A stretch of DNA of 64,000 nt, taken from Streptomyces chartreusis (lineage in GTDB: Bacteria; Actinomycetota; Actinomycetes; Streptomycetales; Streptomycetaceae). The position numbers and the translations under genes were made by a program. Position 1 is the first letter of the stretch. Each line of letters begins with the position of its first letter. The notes beneath the pieces were generated by a model. That model was not told where the DNA came from, made no database searches, and worked only from the letters and a program-made list of their open reading frames with translations. The stretch is taken from positions 7,936,001 through 8,000,000 of the forward strand of contig NZ_CP023689.1 in assembly GCF_008704715.1 (NCBI RefSeq). The letters run 5' to 3'. Below, one piece after another: positions 27,074 to 35,725 of the stretch.

Positions 27074-27121
27074 GCGGCGCCGTCGTGGCTGGTCGCGCAG
27101 TTCCCCGCGCCCCTTGGGGGG
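27074..27121 (+). repeat. Dispersed Streptomyces palindromic repeat, copy 3
   Basis: The same sequence as copy 1 (GTCGTGGCTGGTCGCGCAGT, then TCCCCGCGCCCCTTGGGG), between the MocR and GNAT genes. The 160-bp gap holds nothing else recognisable apart from the region upstream of the GNAT start. Confidence 0.75.
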
Positions 27122-27193
27122 CGATAGCCGCTCCCCGGAGGGGCCTGCGAAAACCGGTCGACGTCGGTGGCCTCGTCCTGGGAATCTCGCCGC

Positions 27194-27628
27194 ATGACCG
27201 ACACCCCGAGCCTCGCCGCGGGCTATGAGATCTCTGTCGACCCGGACCGTATCGACCGGGAGCGGGTGCATCGGTGGCTGTCCACCGATGCGTACTGGGC
27301 GCTCGGGCGGGAGCGTGAGAAGCAGGAGCGGGCGATCGACGGGTCGCTGAACTTCGGGGTGTACGAGTCGGTCTCGGGGGATCAGGTGGCGTATGCCCGG
27401 ATCATCACCGACCGGGCGACCTTCGCGTGGCTGTGCGACGTGTACGTGGACCCGTCGGTGCGCGGCAAGGGCATCGGATCGGCGCTCGTGGGGGAGGTGC
27501 GGGAGCACCTGCGGCCGTACGGGCTCCGGCGCATCCTGCTCGCCACGCACGACGCGCACGGGGTCTACGCGAAGCTCGGGTTCGCGCCGCTGGAGAACCC
27601 GGACCAGTGGATGGCGCTCTACTTCTGA
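27194..27628 (+). CDS. GNAT-family N-acetyltransferase
   Basis: 144 residues from ATG 27194. The acetyl-CoA motif A, VDPSVRGKGIGSALVGEV, is at about residues 87-104, and the C-terminal GVYAKLGFAPL is typical of the family. It transfers an acetyl group to an unidentified amine. It is a single gene in monocistronic context, with no RBS stronger than a weak GGGAA upstream. Confidence 0.82.
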   Translation: MTDTPSLAAGYEISVDPDRIDRERVHRWLSTDAYWALGREREKQERAIDGSLNFGVYESVSGDQVAYARIITDRATFAWLCDVYVDPSVRGKGIGSALVGEVREHLRPYGLRRILLATHDAHGVYAKLGFAPLENPDQWMALYF

Positions 27629-27801
27629 CCGTGAGGCCTTCCGTCGAGGTCCCCGTGACGGGCGTACTTGAAGTTTCCATCTGCTCGTTTTCCGGCCACT
27701 TGTCCGCCTGATCCTGACCCCGCAGTAAGCCTTCGTCCACCCTCGGTGACGCCGGCACAACCACTCTTGACCTGGTCACTTCGGCGTCACACCATCACCG
27801 C

Positions 27802-28395
27802 ATGTCACTTCGGGTCACGTTCGTCGCCGCCGCGCGCAGCTCCTCGCTGCTCGCGGAGCGCTTCCAGGACGACCGGCCACTCGACCAGGCCGGCTGGGAC
27901 GAGGTGCAGAGCGTCGCGCACGGCCTGCTGCCGCTGGCCGCGGCCGAGCTGCGCTACTGCTCGCCGACCCCGCGCAGCCGCGCGACCGGCGACGCCCTCG
28001 GCTACGCCCCGCTGGTGCAACTCGCCCTGCGCGACTGTGACATGGGCCGCTGGCAGGGGCTCACGCTCGGCGAGGCGATGGCCCGTGAGCCGGACGCGGT
28101 GGACGCCTGGCTGGCCGACCCGCGCGCCACGCCGCACGGCGGAGAATCGCTGCTCGGGTTCATCGGCCGCGTCGGCGGCTGGCTCGACACCCGGCCCGTG
28201 GACGACGGCGACCGTATCGTCGCCGTGGCCGAACCGTCGGTGATCCGCGCGGCCCTGGTGTACGTGCTGAAGGCGCCGCCGTCGACGTACTGGAACATCG
28301 ACGTACGTCCGCTGTCGGCGACCACGGTCACCGGTCGCGCGGGGCGCTGGCACCTCCGCTTCGACGCGGGGTCCGGTCAGCGCTCGCGTGCGTAG
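27802..28395 (+). CDS. Histidine-phosphatase-fold protein lacking both catalytic histidines
   Basis: 197 residues. The fold of the phosphoglycerate mutase/CobC branch is visible: SPTPRSRATGDALG (the second arginine segment), DCDMGRWQGLTLGE and PHGGESLLGFIGRVGGWL. The N-terminal RHG motif is replaced by VAAARSS, and the second histidine position (normally SHGGVIRAAL) reads AEPSVIRAAL. Both histidines needed for phosphotransfer are therefore missing. It is probably a pseudoenzyme or binding protein. Its 3' end overlaps the convergent DUF6314 gene by 19 bp. Confidence 0.7.
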   Translation: MSLRVTFVAAARSSSLLAERFQDDRPLDQAGWDEVQSVAHGLLPLAAAELRYCSPTPRSRATGDALGYAPLVQLALRDCDMGRWQGLTLGEAMAREPDAVDAWLADPRATPHGGESLLGFIGRVGGWLDTRPVDDGDRIVAVAEPSVIRAALVYVLKAPPSTYWNIDVRPLSATTVTGRAGRWHLRFDAGSGQRSRA

Positions 28396-28868
28396 TCGGT
28401 GGTGAGGACCAGGTCCTTGGCCGGTCCGCGCACCCGCCACACCGACCGCCAGTGGTCCGCGTCCCGGACGGTGAACTCGCCCCGGTAGAGATCGGCCGAG
28501 CAGGGGTGATCGGCGACATGGCGGCCGGACGACAGGTCCAGGTCGTGGAACGGGCGACCGTCGGCGAAGCGCACGTCCACCGCCCCCGGTGAACTCCCCG
28601 GCAGGAAGCGCAGCGTCCGCTCGGCGGGCCGCGGTACGCCCCGCCACACGAACGTGCCGGACTCGCGGTGCAGCAGCCCCCGTGACAGCCCTTGCGGTGC
28701 CTCCTGCGACAGCCCTCGCGGCGGCTCCCCGTCCTCCATTGGCTCGAAGACCGTCGTACCGGAGAACTCGCCCTCGTCCCCGCTCGCGAGATCCCGCACC
28801 GACCGCTCGGCGCGCCAGCCTCCGGCCAGATACGCCAGCGCATCCGGTACCGGCCAGAACTCGCCCAT
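28377..28868 (-). CDS. DUF6314-like protein
   Basis: 163 residues from ATG 28868. The sequence PDALAYLAGGWRAERSVRDL at residues 7-26 and the beta-rich remainder (GEFSGTTVFEP, FLPGSSPGAVDVRFADGRPFHDLD) resemble the actinobacterial DUF6314 family, a lipocalin-like fold of unknown role. The longer frame upstream covers the arabinofuranosidase promoter and is rejected. Confidence 0.6.
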   Translation of the reverse strand: MGEFWPVPDALAYLAGGWRAERSVRDLASGDEGEFSGTTVFEPMEDGEPPRGLSQEAPQGLSRGLLHRESGTFVWRGVPRPAERTLRFLPGSSPGAVDVRFADGRPFHDLDLSSGRHVADHPCSADLYRGEFTVRDADHWRSVWRVRGPAKDLVLTTDYARER

Positions 28869-28908
28869 CAGTTCCACCCTCCCGACCCTTCCGGCTCGTC
28901 CGACAACT

Positions 28909-28994
28909 TTCGAAACCGTGCGAACCGTTGACGCCTCCGAATCACCCTCCCTATCTTGCCGTTCGAAGTGTTGATCAGTGTCTGATATTTCGAA
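28909..28994 (+). promoter_or_regulatory. Promoter and TTCGAA operator cluster of the arabinofuranosidase gene
   Basis: TTGACG (28928-28933) and TATCTT (28952-28957) with an 18-bp spacer make a good vegetative promoter, about 60 bp before the start codon. The 6-bp palindrome TTCGAA occurs three times, at 28909-28914, 28962-28967 and 28989-28994, one upstream of the -35 and two around and after the start site. The arrangement suggests a repressor that responds to the enzyme's substrate. Confidence 0.5.
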
Positions 28995-29014
28995 CATCGA
29001 GCCGCGGAGTATCC

Positions 29015-31492
29015 ATGTCACGCATCCGCTGGAGATACGGCACCGCCGCCACCGCCCTCCTGGTCGCGGCCGGCCTCGTCCCCACCGCCACCGCGCACGC
29101 CGAGGACGTCACCGACTACTCGATCACCGTCGACCCGGCCGCCAGGGGCGCCGCCATCGACGACACGATGTACGGCGTCTTCTTCGAGGACATCAACCGG
29201 GCCGCGGACGGCGGTCTGTACGCCGAGCTCGTGCAGAACCGGTCCTTCGAGTACTCCACGGACGACAACCGGTCCTACACGCCCCTCACCTCCTGGACCG
29301 TCGAAGGCGCCGGTGAGGTAGTGAACGACGCCGGCCGACTGAACGAGCGCAACCGCAACTACCTCTCCCTGAGCGCCGGTTCGTCCGTCACGAACGCCGG
29401 CAACAACACCGGGATCCGGGTCGAGCAGGGCAAGCGGTACGACTTCTCGGTGTGGGCCCGCGCCGGCGGCGGCAGCACGCTCACCGTCGCCCTGAAGGAC
29501 GCAGCCGGCGCGCTGGCGACCGCCCGACAGGTGGCCGTCAAGGGTGGCTGGGCCAAGTACAGGGCCACGTTCACCGCGACCCGCACCAGCAACCGCGGCC
29601 GTCTTGCCGTCGCCGCCAACGACGCGGCGGCCCTCGACATGGTGTCGCTCTTCCCGCGCGACACCTACCGGAACCAGCAGAACGGCCTGCGCAAGGACCT
29701 CGCCGAGAAGATCGCCGCCCTGCACCCGGGGTTCGTGCGCTTCCCGGGCGGCTGCCTGGTCAACACCGGCTCCATGGAGGACTACAGCGCGGCCTCCGGC
29801 TGGCAGCGCAAGCGCTCCTACCAGTGGAAGGACACCGTCGGCCCGGTCGAGGAGCGCGCCACCAACGGCAATTTCTGGGGCTACAACCAGAGTTACGGCC
29901 TCGGCTACTACGAGTACTTCCGCTTCTCCGAGGACATCGGCGCCATGCCGCTGCCCGTCGTCCCGGCCCTGGTGACCGGCTGCGGCCAGAACAAGGCCGT
30001 CGACGACGAGGCGCTGCTCAAGAGGCACATCCAGGACACCCTCGACCTGATCGAGTTCGCGAACGGCCCGGCGACCTCGAAGTGGGGCAAGGTCCGTGCC
30101 GAGATGGGCCATCCGCGGCCCTTCCGCCTCACGCACCTCGAAGTCGGCAACGAGGAGAACCTCCCCGACGAGTTCTTCGACCGCTTCAAGCAGTTCCGCG
30201 CCGCCATCGAGGCCGAGTACCCGGACATCACGGTCGTCTCCAACTCCGGCCCCGACGACGCCGGCACCACCTTCGACACCGCCTGGAAGCTCAACCGCGA
30301 GGCGAACGTCGAGATGGTCGACGAGCACTACTACAACAGCCCCAACTGGTTCCTCCAGAACAACGACCGCTACGACTCCTACGACCGCGGTGGCCCGAAG
30401 GTCTTTCTCGGCGAGTACGCCTCCCAGGGCAACGCCTGGAAGAACGGCCTCTCCGAAGCCGCGTTCATGACCGGCCTGGAGCGCAACGCGGACGTCGTCA
30501 AGCTCGCCTCGTACGCCCCGCTGCTCGCCAACGAGGACTACGTCCAGTGGCGTCCGGACCTGGTCTGGTTCAACAACCGCGCCTCCTGGAACTCGGCGAA
30601 CTACGAGGTCCAGAAGCTGTTCATGAACAACGTCGGCGACCGGGTCGTCCCCTCGAAGGCCACCACCACGCCGGACGTCAGCGGCCCGATCGCCGGCGCG
30701 GTCGGCCTCTCGACGTGGGCGACCAGCGCCGCGTACGACGATGTGAAGGTCACCGGGGCCGACGGCTCGACCCTGCTGAGCGACGACTTCTCCGGTGACG
30801 CCTCGAAGTGGACGCACACCGCCGCCGGCAGCTGGAGCGTCCAGGACGGCCAGTACGTCCAGACGGACGCGGCGGCGGAGAACACCATGGTCCAGGCCGG
30901 CGACCCGTCCTGGCACGACTACGACCTGCATGTGAAGGCCACCAAGAAGTCCGGCAAGGAGGGCTTCCTCGTCGCCTTCGGCGTCAAGGACACCGGCAAC
31001 TACTACTGGTGGAACCTGGGCGGCTGGAACAACACCCAGTCCGCCGTCGAGCAGGCCGTGGACGGCGGCAAGGGCACGCTGCTCACCAAGGCCGGCTCGA
31101 TCGAGACGGGCCGCGCCTACGACATCGACGTCAAGGTGCGCGGCCGCCAGGTCACGCTGTACCTCGACGGCCAGGAGTGGGGCGGCTTCACCGACGACAA
31201 GCCGGCCGAGCCGTTCCGTCAGGTCGTCACCAAGGACGCCCGGACCGGCGACCTGATCGTCAAGGTCGTCAACGCCCAGCCGGCCGAGGCCCGCACCGCG
31301 ATCGATCTGGGCGGCGCCAGGGTCGCCTCCACGGCCCGGGTCACCACCCTCGCCGCCGGCCAGGACGCGGTGAACACCGAGACGGACGCACCGGTCACCC
31401 CGGCGACGTCCACCTTCGCGGGGGTCGCGGACAGGTTCGCGTACACCTTCCCCGCGAACTCCGTGACGTTCCTGCGGCTCAAGCAGAGGTGA
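29015..31492 (+). CDS. Secreted GH51 alpha-L-arabinofuranosidase with carbohydrate-binding modules
   Basis: 825 residues with a Sec signal peptide (cleavage after TATAHA, residue about 29). Order of parts: the start of the GH51 barrel (YGVFFEDINRAADGGLYAEL), an inserted CBM4_9-like domain (about 78-213), the catalytic barrel with acid/base Glu380 in EVGNEEN and nucleophile Glu467 in FLGEYAS, a LamG/DUF1080-like concanavalin fold (about 575-740), then the C-terminal beta domain. It removes L-arabinose from arabinan or arabinoxylan outside the cell. It is monocistronic. Confidence 0.9.
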   Translation: MSRIRWRYGTAATALLVAAGLVPTATAHAEDVTDYSITVDPAARGAAIDDTMYGVFFEDINRAADGGLYAELVQNRSFEYSTDDNRSYTPLTSWTVEGAGEVVNDAGRLNERNRNYLSLSAGSSVTNAGNNTGIRVEQGKRYDFSVWARAGGGSTLTVALKDAAGALATARQVAVKGGWAKYRATFTATRTSNRGRLAVAANDAAALDMVSLFPRDTYRNQQNGLRKDLAEKIAALHPGFVRFPGGCLVNTGSMEDYSAASGWQRKRSYQWKDTVGPVEERATNGNFWGYNQSYGLGYYEYFRFSEDIGAMPLPVVPALVTGCGQNKAVDDEALLKRHIQDTLDLIEFANGPATSKWGKVRAEMGHPRPFRLTHLEVGNEENLPDEFFDRFKQFRAAIEAEYPDITVVSNSGPDDAGTTFDTAWKLNREANVEMVDEHYYNSPNWFLQNNDRYDSYDRGGPKVFLGEYASQGNAWKNGLSEAAFMTGLERNADVVKLASYAPLLANEDYVQWRPDLVWFNNRASWNSANYEVQKLFMNNVGDRVVPSKATTTPDVSGPIAGAVGLSTWATSAAYDDVKVTGADGSTLLSDDFSGDASKWTHTAAGSWSVQDGQYVQTDAAAENTMVQAGDPSWHDYDLHVKATKKSGKEGFLVAFGVKDTGNYYWWNLGGWNNTQSAVEQAVDGGKGTLLTKAGSIETGRAYDIDVKVRGRQVTLYLDGQEWGGFTDDKPAEPFRQVVTKDARTGDLIVKVVNAQPAEARTAIDLGGARVASTARVTTLAAGQDAVNTETDAPVTPATSTFAGVADRFAYTFPANSVTFLRLKQR

Positions 31493-31501
31493 CGGAGCGC
31501 G

Positions 31502-32185
31502 TCAGCTGCCGGCGGTCCATCCCGGGACCGTCGGCAGCACCTTCTCGGCGAGCCGCAGCAGGACGGCGTCGTCCGGCACCATGCCGTCGGCCCGCCACAG
31601 GGTCACGTCGAAGGAGCCACCGCCGTCCTTCGCGTCCTTGGCCACCATCAGGGACCGCAGCGGGACCCCGGGGCCGCTGTCGGTGTCGCCCCCGTCGAGG
31701 CGGAAGGCGATCCTGATCGTGCGGTCCGAGTACAGGACCGCCGGCCGGCCCAGCACCGTGCGCTTCTCCGCGTCTCTCAGCAGCGACTCCGACCCGGCCA
31801 CCGGGAGGTCGTCGTAGGTGGCCGAGAGCGTCACGGTGTACGTGTCGAACTCGACCTCGGCGGAGGGCATCGGGATGTCCTTGCCGCCGGAGAGCCCGAC
31901 GGAGCCGTCGCTGCCGCTCGCGGTCCTCGCGGCCTCGGCCGGCGTGCCCAGGAGCTCGGCGAGGTCGGGGCGGAGCAGCGCCTCGCACAGCTGCGCCCCG
32001 GTCACCCGCCCGGTCGGCTTCCCCGGCGTCTCGTCCGAGCAGGTGGCGGGCGGCGGCCCACTGCTCTCGGACGTCTGCCCGTACGCCCACAACCCCCCGC
32101 CGAGTGCCGTCACCATCGCCACCGCCGCGATGGCCTGCCCCCATACGTTCGCGCCCTTTTCGGGCGCGCGGCCGCTTCCGGTCAT
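31502..32185 (-). CDS. DUF6215-like membrane-anchored extracytoplasmic protein
   Basis: 227 residues from ATG 32185. The N-terminus KGANVWGQAIAAVAMVTALGGGLWAYG is a signal anchor. The external domain has CSDETPGKP, AQLCEALLRPDLAELLGTP and AEVEFDTYTVTLSATYDDLP, which I associate with DUF6215 of Streptomyces. The function is unknown. Its upstream region (32186-32282) is now bounded by the left end of the transposon; before insertion it was divergent from argC. Confidence 0.6.
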   Translation of the reverse strand: MTGSGRAPEKGANVWGQAIAAVAMVTALGGGLWAYGQTSESSGPPPATCSDETPGKPTGRVTGAQLCEALLRPDLAELLGTPAEAARTASGSDGSVGLSGGKDIPMPSAEVEFDTYTVTLSATYDDLPVAGSESLLRDAEKRTVLGRPAVLYSDRTIRIAFRLDGGDTDSGPGVPLRSLMVAKDAKDGGGSFDVTLWRADGMVPDDAVLLRLAEKVLPTVPGWTAGS

Positions 32186-32277
32186 GTCCCCCACCTGTAG
32201 TGATCCCCCTGATATGCGCCCGGGGACACTAGCTCCTGGACATGTCCCGGACAAAGCTGATTCTCTCGGCCCGGGTC

Positions 32278-32282
32278 GTGGA
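32278..32282 (+). repeat. Target-site duplication, left copy (GTGGA)
   Basis: The 5 bp immediately outside the left terminal repeat, identical to 46111-46115. A duplication of 5 bp is the length expected for Tn7-like transposition. Confidence 0.9.
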
Positions 32283-32307
32283 TGTGACTGAGCGCCGTAG
32301 ATGGCGG
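32283..32307 (+). repeat. Left terminal inverted repeat
   Basis: The first 12 bp, TGTGACTGAGCG, are identical to the right end in reverse complement, and positions 13-25 keep 9 of 13 matches, including TGGCGG (21/25 overall). This is probably the terminal TnsB-binding site. Confidence 0.9.
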
Positions 32308-32691
32308 ACTTCGCCAACTGAAGTGCGCGAGTACTGGTGAGTCTCATTCGTGTGCACACGCTGAGCCGTCCCGACGACGAGGACCTGGGCCTTGGTACTG
32401 GTGGGCTCGCGTATTCAACTGTCGCGAGTTCGCCGGGGACTCCAACCGGTTCGTGACGATGCGTGATCGCGAACGGCGTCCGGTTTGAGGGCCGGTTGGT
32501 CTCCTTCACCGACCAGTGCCAGGATCGTCGAGCAGCGGACAGGGTGCCCGCAGCGCCTCACCTACGGCCGCATCATCGGCGGCTGAGGCTCCCGCACCCG
32601 GTGACGTACGTCCGTGAACGCCCCACCCACGACGTGTCGCCCTGCGATCATTGATCCATCTTTGAGTGAGCGACACGAATTGAGGAGCACC
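32308..32691. other. Left-end noncoding region with candidate internal TnsB sites
   Basis: About 385 bp without a supported gene. Near-repeats occur here: CAACTGAAGTGCGCGAGTA (from 32316) against CAACTGTCGCGAGTTC (from 32417), and TACTGGTGAG against TACTGGTGGG. Spaced repeats inside each end are typical of Tn7-like elements, but the copies here are imperfect. The region also supplies the promoter of the first cargo gene. Confidence 0.4.
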
Positions 32692-32967
32692 ATGGCGTGG
32701 GCCTACGCGGAACTGGCCAAGGAAGCAGCCAAGCGCGGCGGTCCCACCGCGCTGCGCGCCTTCTACACCGGGCGGGGCATCATCATCGGCAGCGCCATCA
32801 CCAGCGCCTCTATCGCGGGGACCGTCGCCTACGACAAGTGGAGCAAACGCCGCACCGCTGCCGCTGCCGAAACGGCGTCCGACGCTACAACGGGAACTCT
32901 GGCCGCTGGCGACACCCGGAGCGGGCAACCTGCCGATAGCTCCTGTACGGACCGGCTGCTGCCGTGA
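32692..32967 (+). CDS. Small membrane-associated cargo protein
   Basis: 91 residues from ATG 32692, with GAGGAG 4 bases upstream. A hydrophobic helix (GIIIGSAITSASIAGTVAY) follows a basic amphipathic N-terminus. A charged, Ala/Thr-rich tail follows. Its stop overlaps the GTG of the next (broken) gene in a GTGA, so the two formed a coupled pair. I do not recognise the family. Confidence 0.5.
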   Translation: MAWAYAELAKEAAKRGGPTALRAFYTGRGIIIGSAITSASIAGTVAYDKWSKRRTAAAAETASDATTGTLAAGDTRSGQPADSSCTDRLLP

Positions 32968-33384
32968 GCGAACAGCTACCCAGCGGCGGCATCGGAACGG
33001 AAACCGGCACTAACGCCGAATTCGCCGCCCGCGCGGTCGTCGCGTGCTGGGACCTGATCACCCAGGAGCGGGTGGGCAAGGCGGTGGTCGACGTCGCCGA
33101 GGAGAAGCGACAAGCCGGTCAAGGTCCGTGCCGACCGGCGGCGTGGCATCACCGACGACGGGATCGTGCAGCTGGTGACCATCGACGGCTGGCAGGCGTC
33201 CGTGCCGCGTTCCCGCGACCTGATCGCGAGGGACCTGGTCCGGCCACGGGTCTACGGCCCGTGGCCGGCAGGACTGCCGTCGGCCACAGGCCCCTGCACG
33301 AGCGCCGCCGAACGGCTGTCACGGGACACCGGACGGGCGTCTGTCTCCGGGTACCCGAACCCCCTGAACCCGCCGCCGAGGTAG
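32964..33384 (+). pseudogene. Frameshifted cargo gene of unknown family
   Basis: The GTG at 32964 overlaps the previous stop. The protein reads SEQLPSGGIGTETG...GKAVVDVAEEKR in the first frame. After about base 33110 the coherent sequence continues in the next frame as DKPVKVRADRRRGITDDGIV, then QLVTIDGWQASVPRSRDL. A single missing base near AAGCGACAAG explains it (restoring EKRDKPVKV). Without repair the first frame degenerates into Arg/Pro-rich shadow. The end of the second frame (33384) overlaps the reverse-strand gene. Confidence 0.5.
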
Positions 33385-33614
33385 CCGCCGATCACGATGA
33401 CCGACGCCGCAGCGCCGATGGCGTACGCGAGCCGTTCGCCCTTGGACATCTGGACGGGGGACCCCGGAGCCGGGGCCGTCCACCGGTAGACGAGCCAGGC
33501 GAGCACCAACGCGACGGCGACGATGAAGGCGGTGAACACGTCGAACGTCACGGCGGGCATAGGCGCTGTGTCCTGGGCGGCGGCCGCCGAGGTGACGCCG
33601 TCGATGCTGAACAT
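33252..33614 (-). CDS. Small two-helix membrane protein in transposon cargo
   Basis: 120 residues from ATG 33614, with GGAGG 8 bases upstream. Two transmembrane helices: VFTAFIVAVALVLAWLVYRW (residues about 25-44) and LAYAIGAAASVIVIGGYLGG (about 61-80), joined by a polar loop. The last 30 residues overlap the broken gene on the other strand and may be an abnormal tail. The size and layout recall small membrane proteins of actinomycete mobile elements, but I cannot name a family. Confidence 0.5.
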   Translation of the reverse strand: MFSIDGVTSAAAAQDTAPMPAVTFDVFTAFIVAVALVLAWLVYRWTAPAPGSPVQMSKGERLAYAIGAAASVIVIGGYLGGGFRGFGYPETDARPVSRDSRSAALVQGPVADGSPAGHGP

Positions 33615-33774
33615 ATGAGGGACCTCCGGTGAGTTGGGATCGCCACGATGGAGGGCGCGGGGGTTAGCCCCGCAAGACCTCGTCCTCGTGGAGAGCCCAT
33701 CGGACCGCAAGCGCCGGATGGCGGGCAGGCAGAAAAGTGGACCCCCACCCCGTGAGGACGCCTAGCCTCGGGGC

Positions 33775-34794
33775 GTGAGCCGTAACAACAAGCCACCCCT
33801 CGCGTTCCGGCCCGTACGGCAAGCCCTGGACGCTGCTGGCTACGGTCCGGACGTATACAAGGACAAGACGTTTCTTCGGGACTACGACGTCGGCTTCATC
33901 CCGAAGCTGACCGCGGACGCCACGGCTGAAGAGATCGATAACGCAGTGCTGGCCGCCGAACTCTGCGCCAGGGCCCGCACTGCCGGCCAGCTGTGCCCGG
34001 GGGTGAAAGGGAGGTTGTTGGCGATGAACCCGGATCCCCGCGCCACTCGCAACCTCCGCACCTCACTGCGAAAGGGAGTCGAGAACCTTCTGAAGCGACC
34101 TGAGATCGGACCGCCGCCTCCTAGAATCAACGTCAACTCCCAGAAGGCCATCGAGGCGCTGCTTCCGCTTTCACCCAAGCCGGTGCTGGGGATGATCGTC
34201 CACCTCTCCCAGATTCGCGGGATCAGCCAGGATCAGATCAACGCCTTCCTGGAGGACGTGCAGAAAGCCACCGGGGGGAAGCACGCCTGGAGAACCGGTC
34301 TGCGCGAGGCGTTCGGGGTCATGTGCGCCGAGATGGGAAAGCCCCTCAGCACGCTGAGCCAGAAGGCCCTAGAAGGGGCATTCCTCTCCGCCGACCCTCG
34401 CGCGAGACGCCTGCGCGAGCTGATAGAGAACCAGGGCTACAAGCCGGGATCCACGCGCGGCGACGGCATGGTCAGCCTGATGGACATGGTCAGCACGGCC
34501 CACCTCACCGACACCGACCGCGCGTTGCGTCTGCTCGATGAAAGCAGTGACGTTGTCCTACGGGACAGCGTGTTGCGGGTAGGGCAGACACGACGCACGG
34601 GGCTCTTCCCGCACGAGGACCACCATATGCAACGGTGTCGGGTGGCAGCCGACTGGGACGCGCTCATCACGTGCCAGATCCTCGACCCGCGCACCTCGGC
34701 GTGGTGGAAAGCCGCTCATGGGGACTTCCGCCCCCTCCTCGGCATCGCTACGGAGGTCATGGCCGAAGTGGCCCGTGGCGCACGGGAGGAGTGA
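33775..34794 (+). CDS. Cargo protein of unknown function
   Basis: 339 residues from GTG 33775. The composition is normal for a soluble, mostly helical protein (AFRPVRQALDAAGYGPDVYK at the start, HHMQRCRVAADWDALITC near the end). No membrane segment, signal peptide or nuclease/ATPase motif is visible. It stands alone, divergent from the two-helix membrane gene. The reading frame is intact, unlike several neighbours, which suggests it has been under selection. Confidence 0.55.
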   Translation: MSRNNKPPLAFRPVRQALDAAGYGPDVYKDKTFLRDYDVGFIPKLTADATAEEIDNAVLAAELCARARTAGQLCPGVKGRLLAMNPDPRATRNLRTSLRKGVENLLKRPEIGPPPPRINVNSQKAIEALLPLSPKPVLGMIVHLSQIRGISQDQINAFLEDVQKATGGKHAWRTGLREAFGVMCAEMGKPLSTLSQKALEGAFLSADPRARRLRELIENQGYKPGSTRGDGMVSLMDMVSTAHLTDTDRALRLLDESSDVVLRDSVLRVGQTRRTGLFPHEDHHMQRCRVAADWDALITCQILDPRTSAWWKAAHGDFRPLLGIATEVMAEVARGAREE

Positions 34795-35079
34795 GAGGCG
34801 GGCGGTCAGTCCGGCCCGCGGTCCGACGAGGCGGCCTTGGTGCGTGACGCGGTGCGCGATCTGCTCGGCGAGGTGTCCGCGCCCTCCGTCGCGGGTTATC
34901 TCGGGTGTCTGGGAAGCAGCAGGCACGTCAGGCATGCAGCCGTTCTCGTACGTGCCTGACAAATATCCGATGGTCTTCAGGCACCCTTGCGGCTGGAGCC
35001 GGGGCCAGGCAGGTGAGTGTCGGTCGCCGGAGCCGGGTCGGGGCTGGGCTGGTGGGGTGTGGGCAGGCACGATGCGCAG
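34795..35079. other. Cargo gap without a supported gene
   Basis: About 285 bp. Short frames exist on both strands, but none has a credible start, RBS or composition. It may hold remnants of a lost gene. Confidence 0.4.
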
Positions 35080-35678
35080 GTGGACTCGGTGACGCTGGTG
35101 GCGCTGGTCGGTGTCGGGGGGACGGCGGTGGCGGCGCTGGGCGGCGTGGCCGGTGGTGTGTGGGTGGCCCGGATCGGTGAGCAGGGCGGGCGGGCGCTGG
35201 AACAGGAGAGGGTGCGGCGGTCTGTCTACGGTGCGTGTGCCGAGGCGCTGCTGGTGCGGCGCGATGCGTGACGCGGCTGATGGATGTGCTGAGCAAGCCG
35301 GAGGTAGATGAAGGCCGGGCGCACGAGCGGCTGGAGCGCGCGCAGGCGGCACAGGACGAGCTGGGCGCGGCTGTGGGTGCCGTCGCCGTTGAGGGGCCGG
35401 AGAAGGTGGCCGACTGTGCGGTGGCGGCCGCGGACCGGCTCGGGGCCTGGGTGGACGAGGTGATCTGGTGGTTCGAGCTGGGCCGACCGCACGACCAGCG
35501 GCGCACCATCGTGGAGTTGCAGGGCCGCGCCCTGGAGAAGGTGGACGAGTTCTTGAAGGAGTGCCGGACGGCGCTGTATCCGGAGCCGCGGTGGCGATGG
35601 CCGCATCCCATCAAGCGGCTGCGCTGGCAGCTTGGGCCGTGCCGTAACCGCAAGCGCCTGGGGTTCCCACGGCGCTAG
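35080..35678 (+). pseudogene. Frameshifted membrane-anchored coiled-coil protein gene
   Basis: It starts at GTG 35080 with a transmembrane helix (VTLVALVGVGGTAVAALGGV) and an amphipathic stretch GRALEQERVRRSVYGACAEA, then stops at 35271 after LLVRRDA. The adjacent frame continues at once as VTRLMDVLSKPEVDEGRAHE, a helical/coiled-coil body to 35678. One missing base near GCGTGACG would restore LLVRRDAVTRLMDV. The function is unknown. Confidence 0.5.
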
Positions 35679-35725
35679 CACACGAGCAACGGCGCCTACC
35701 AATCTCAGACCCCGGAACGGCGGAA

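Noticed and set aside
34718..35092. Possible gene in the cargo gap after the 339-residue protein
   Set aside because: Arg/Pro/Trp-rich composition without start signal; overlaps the end of the intact upstream gene.
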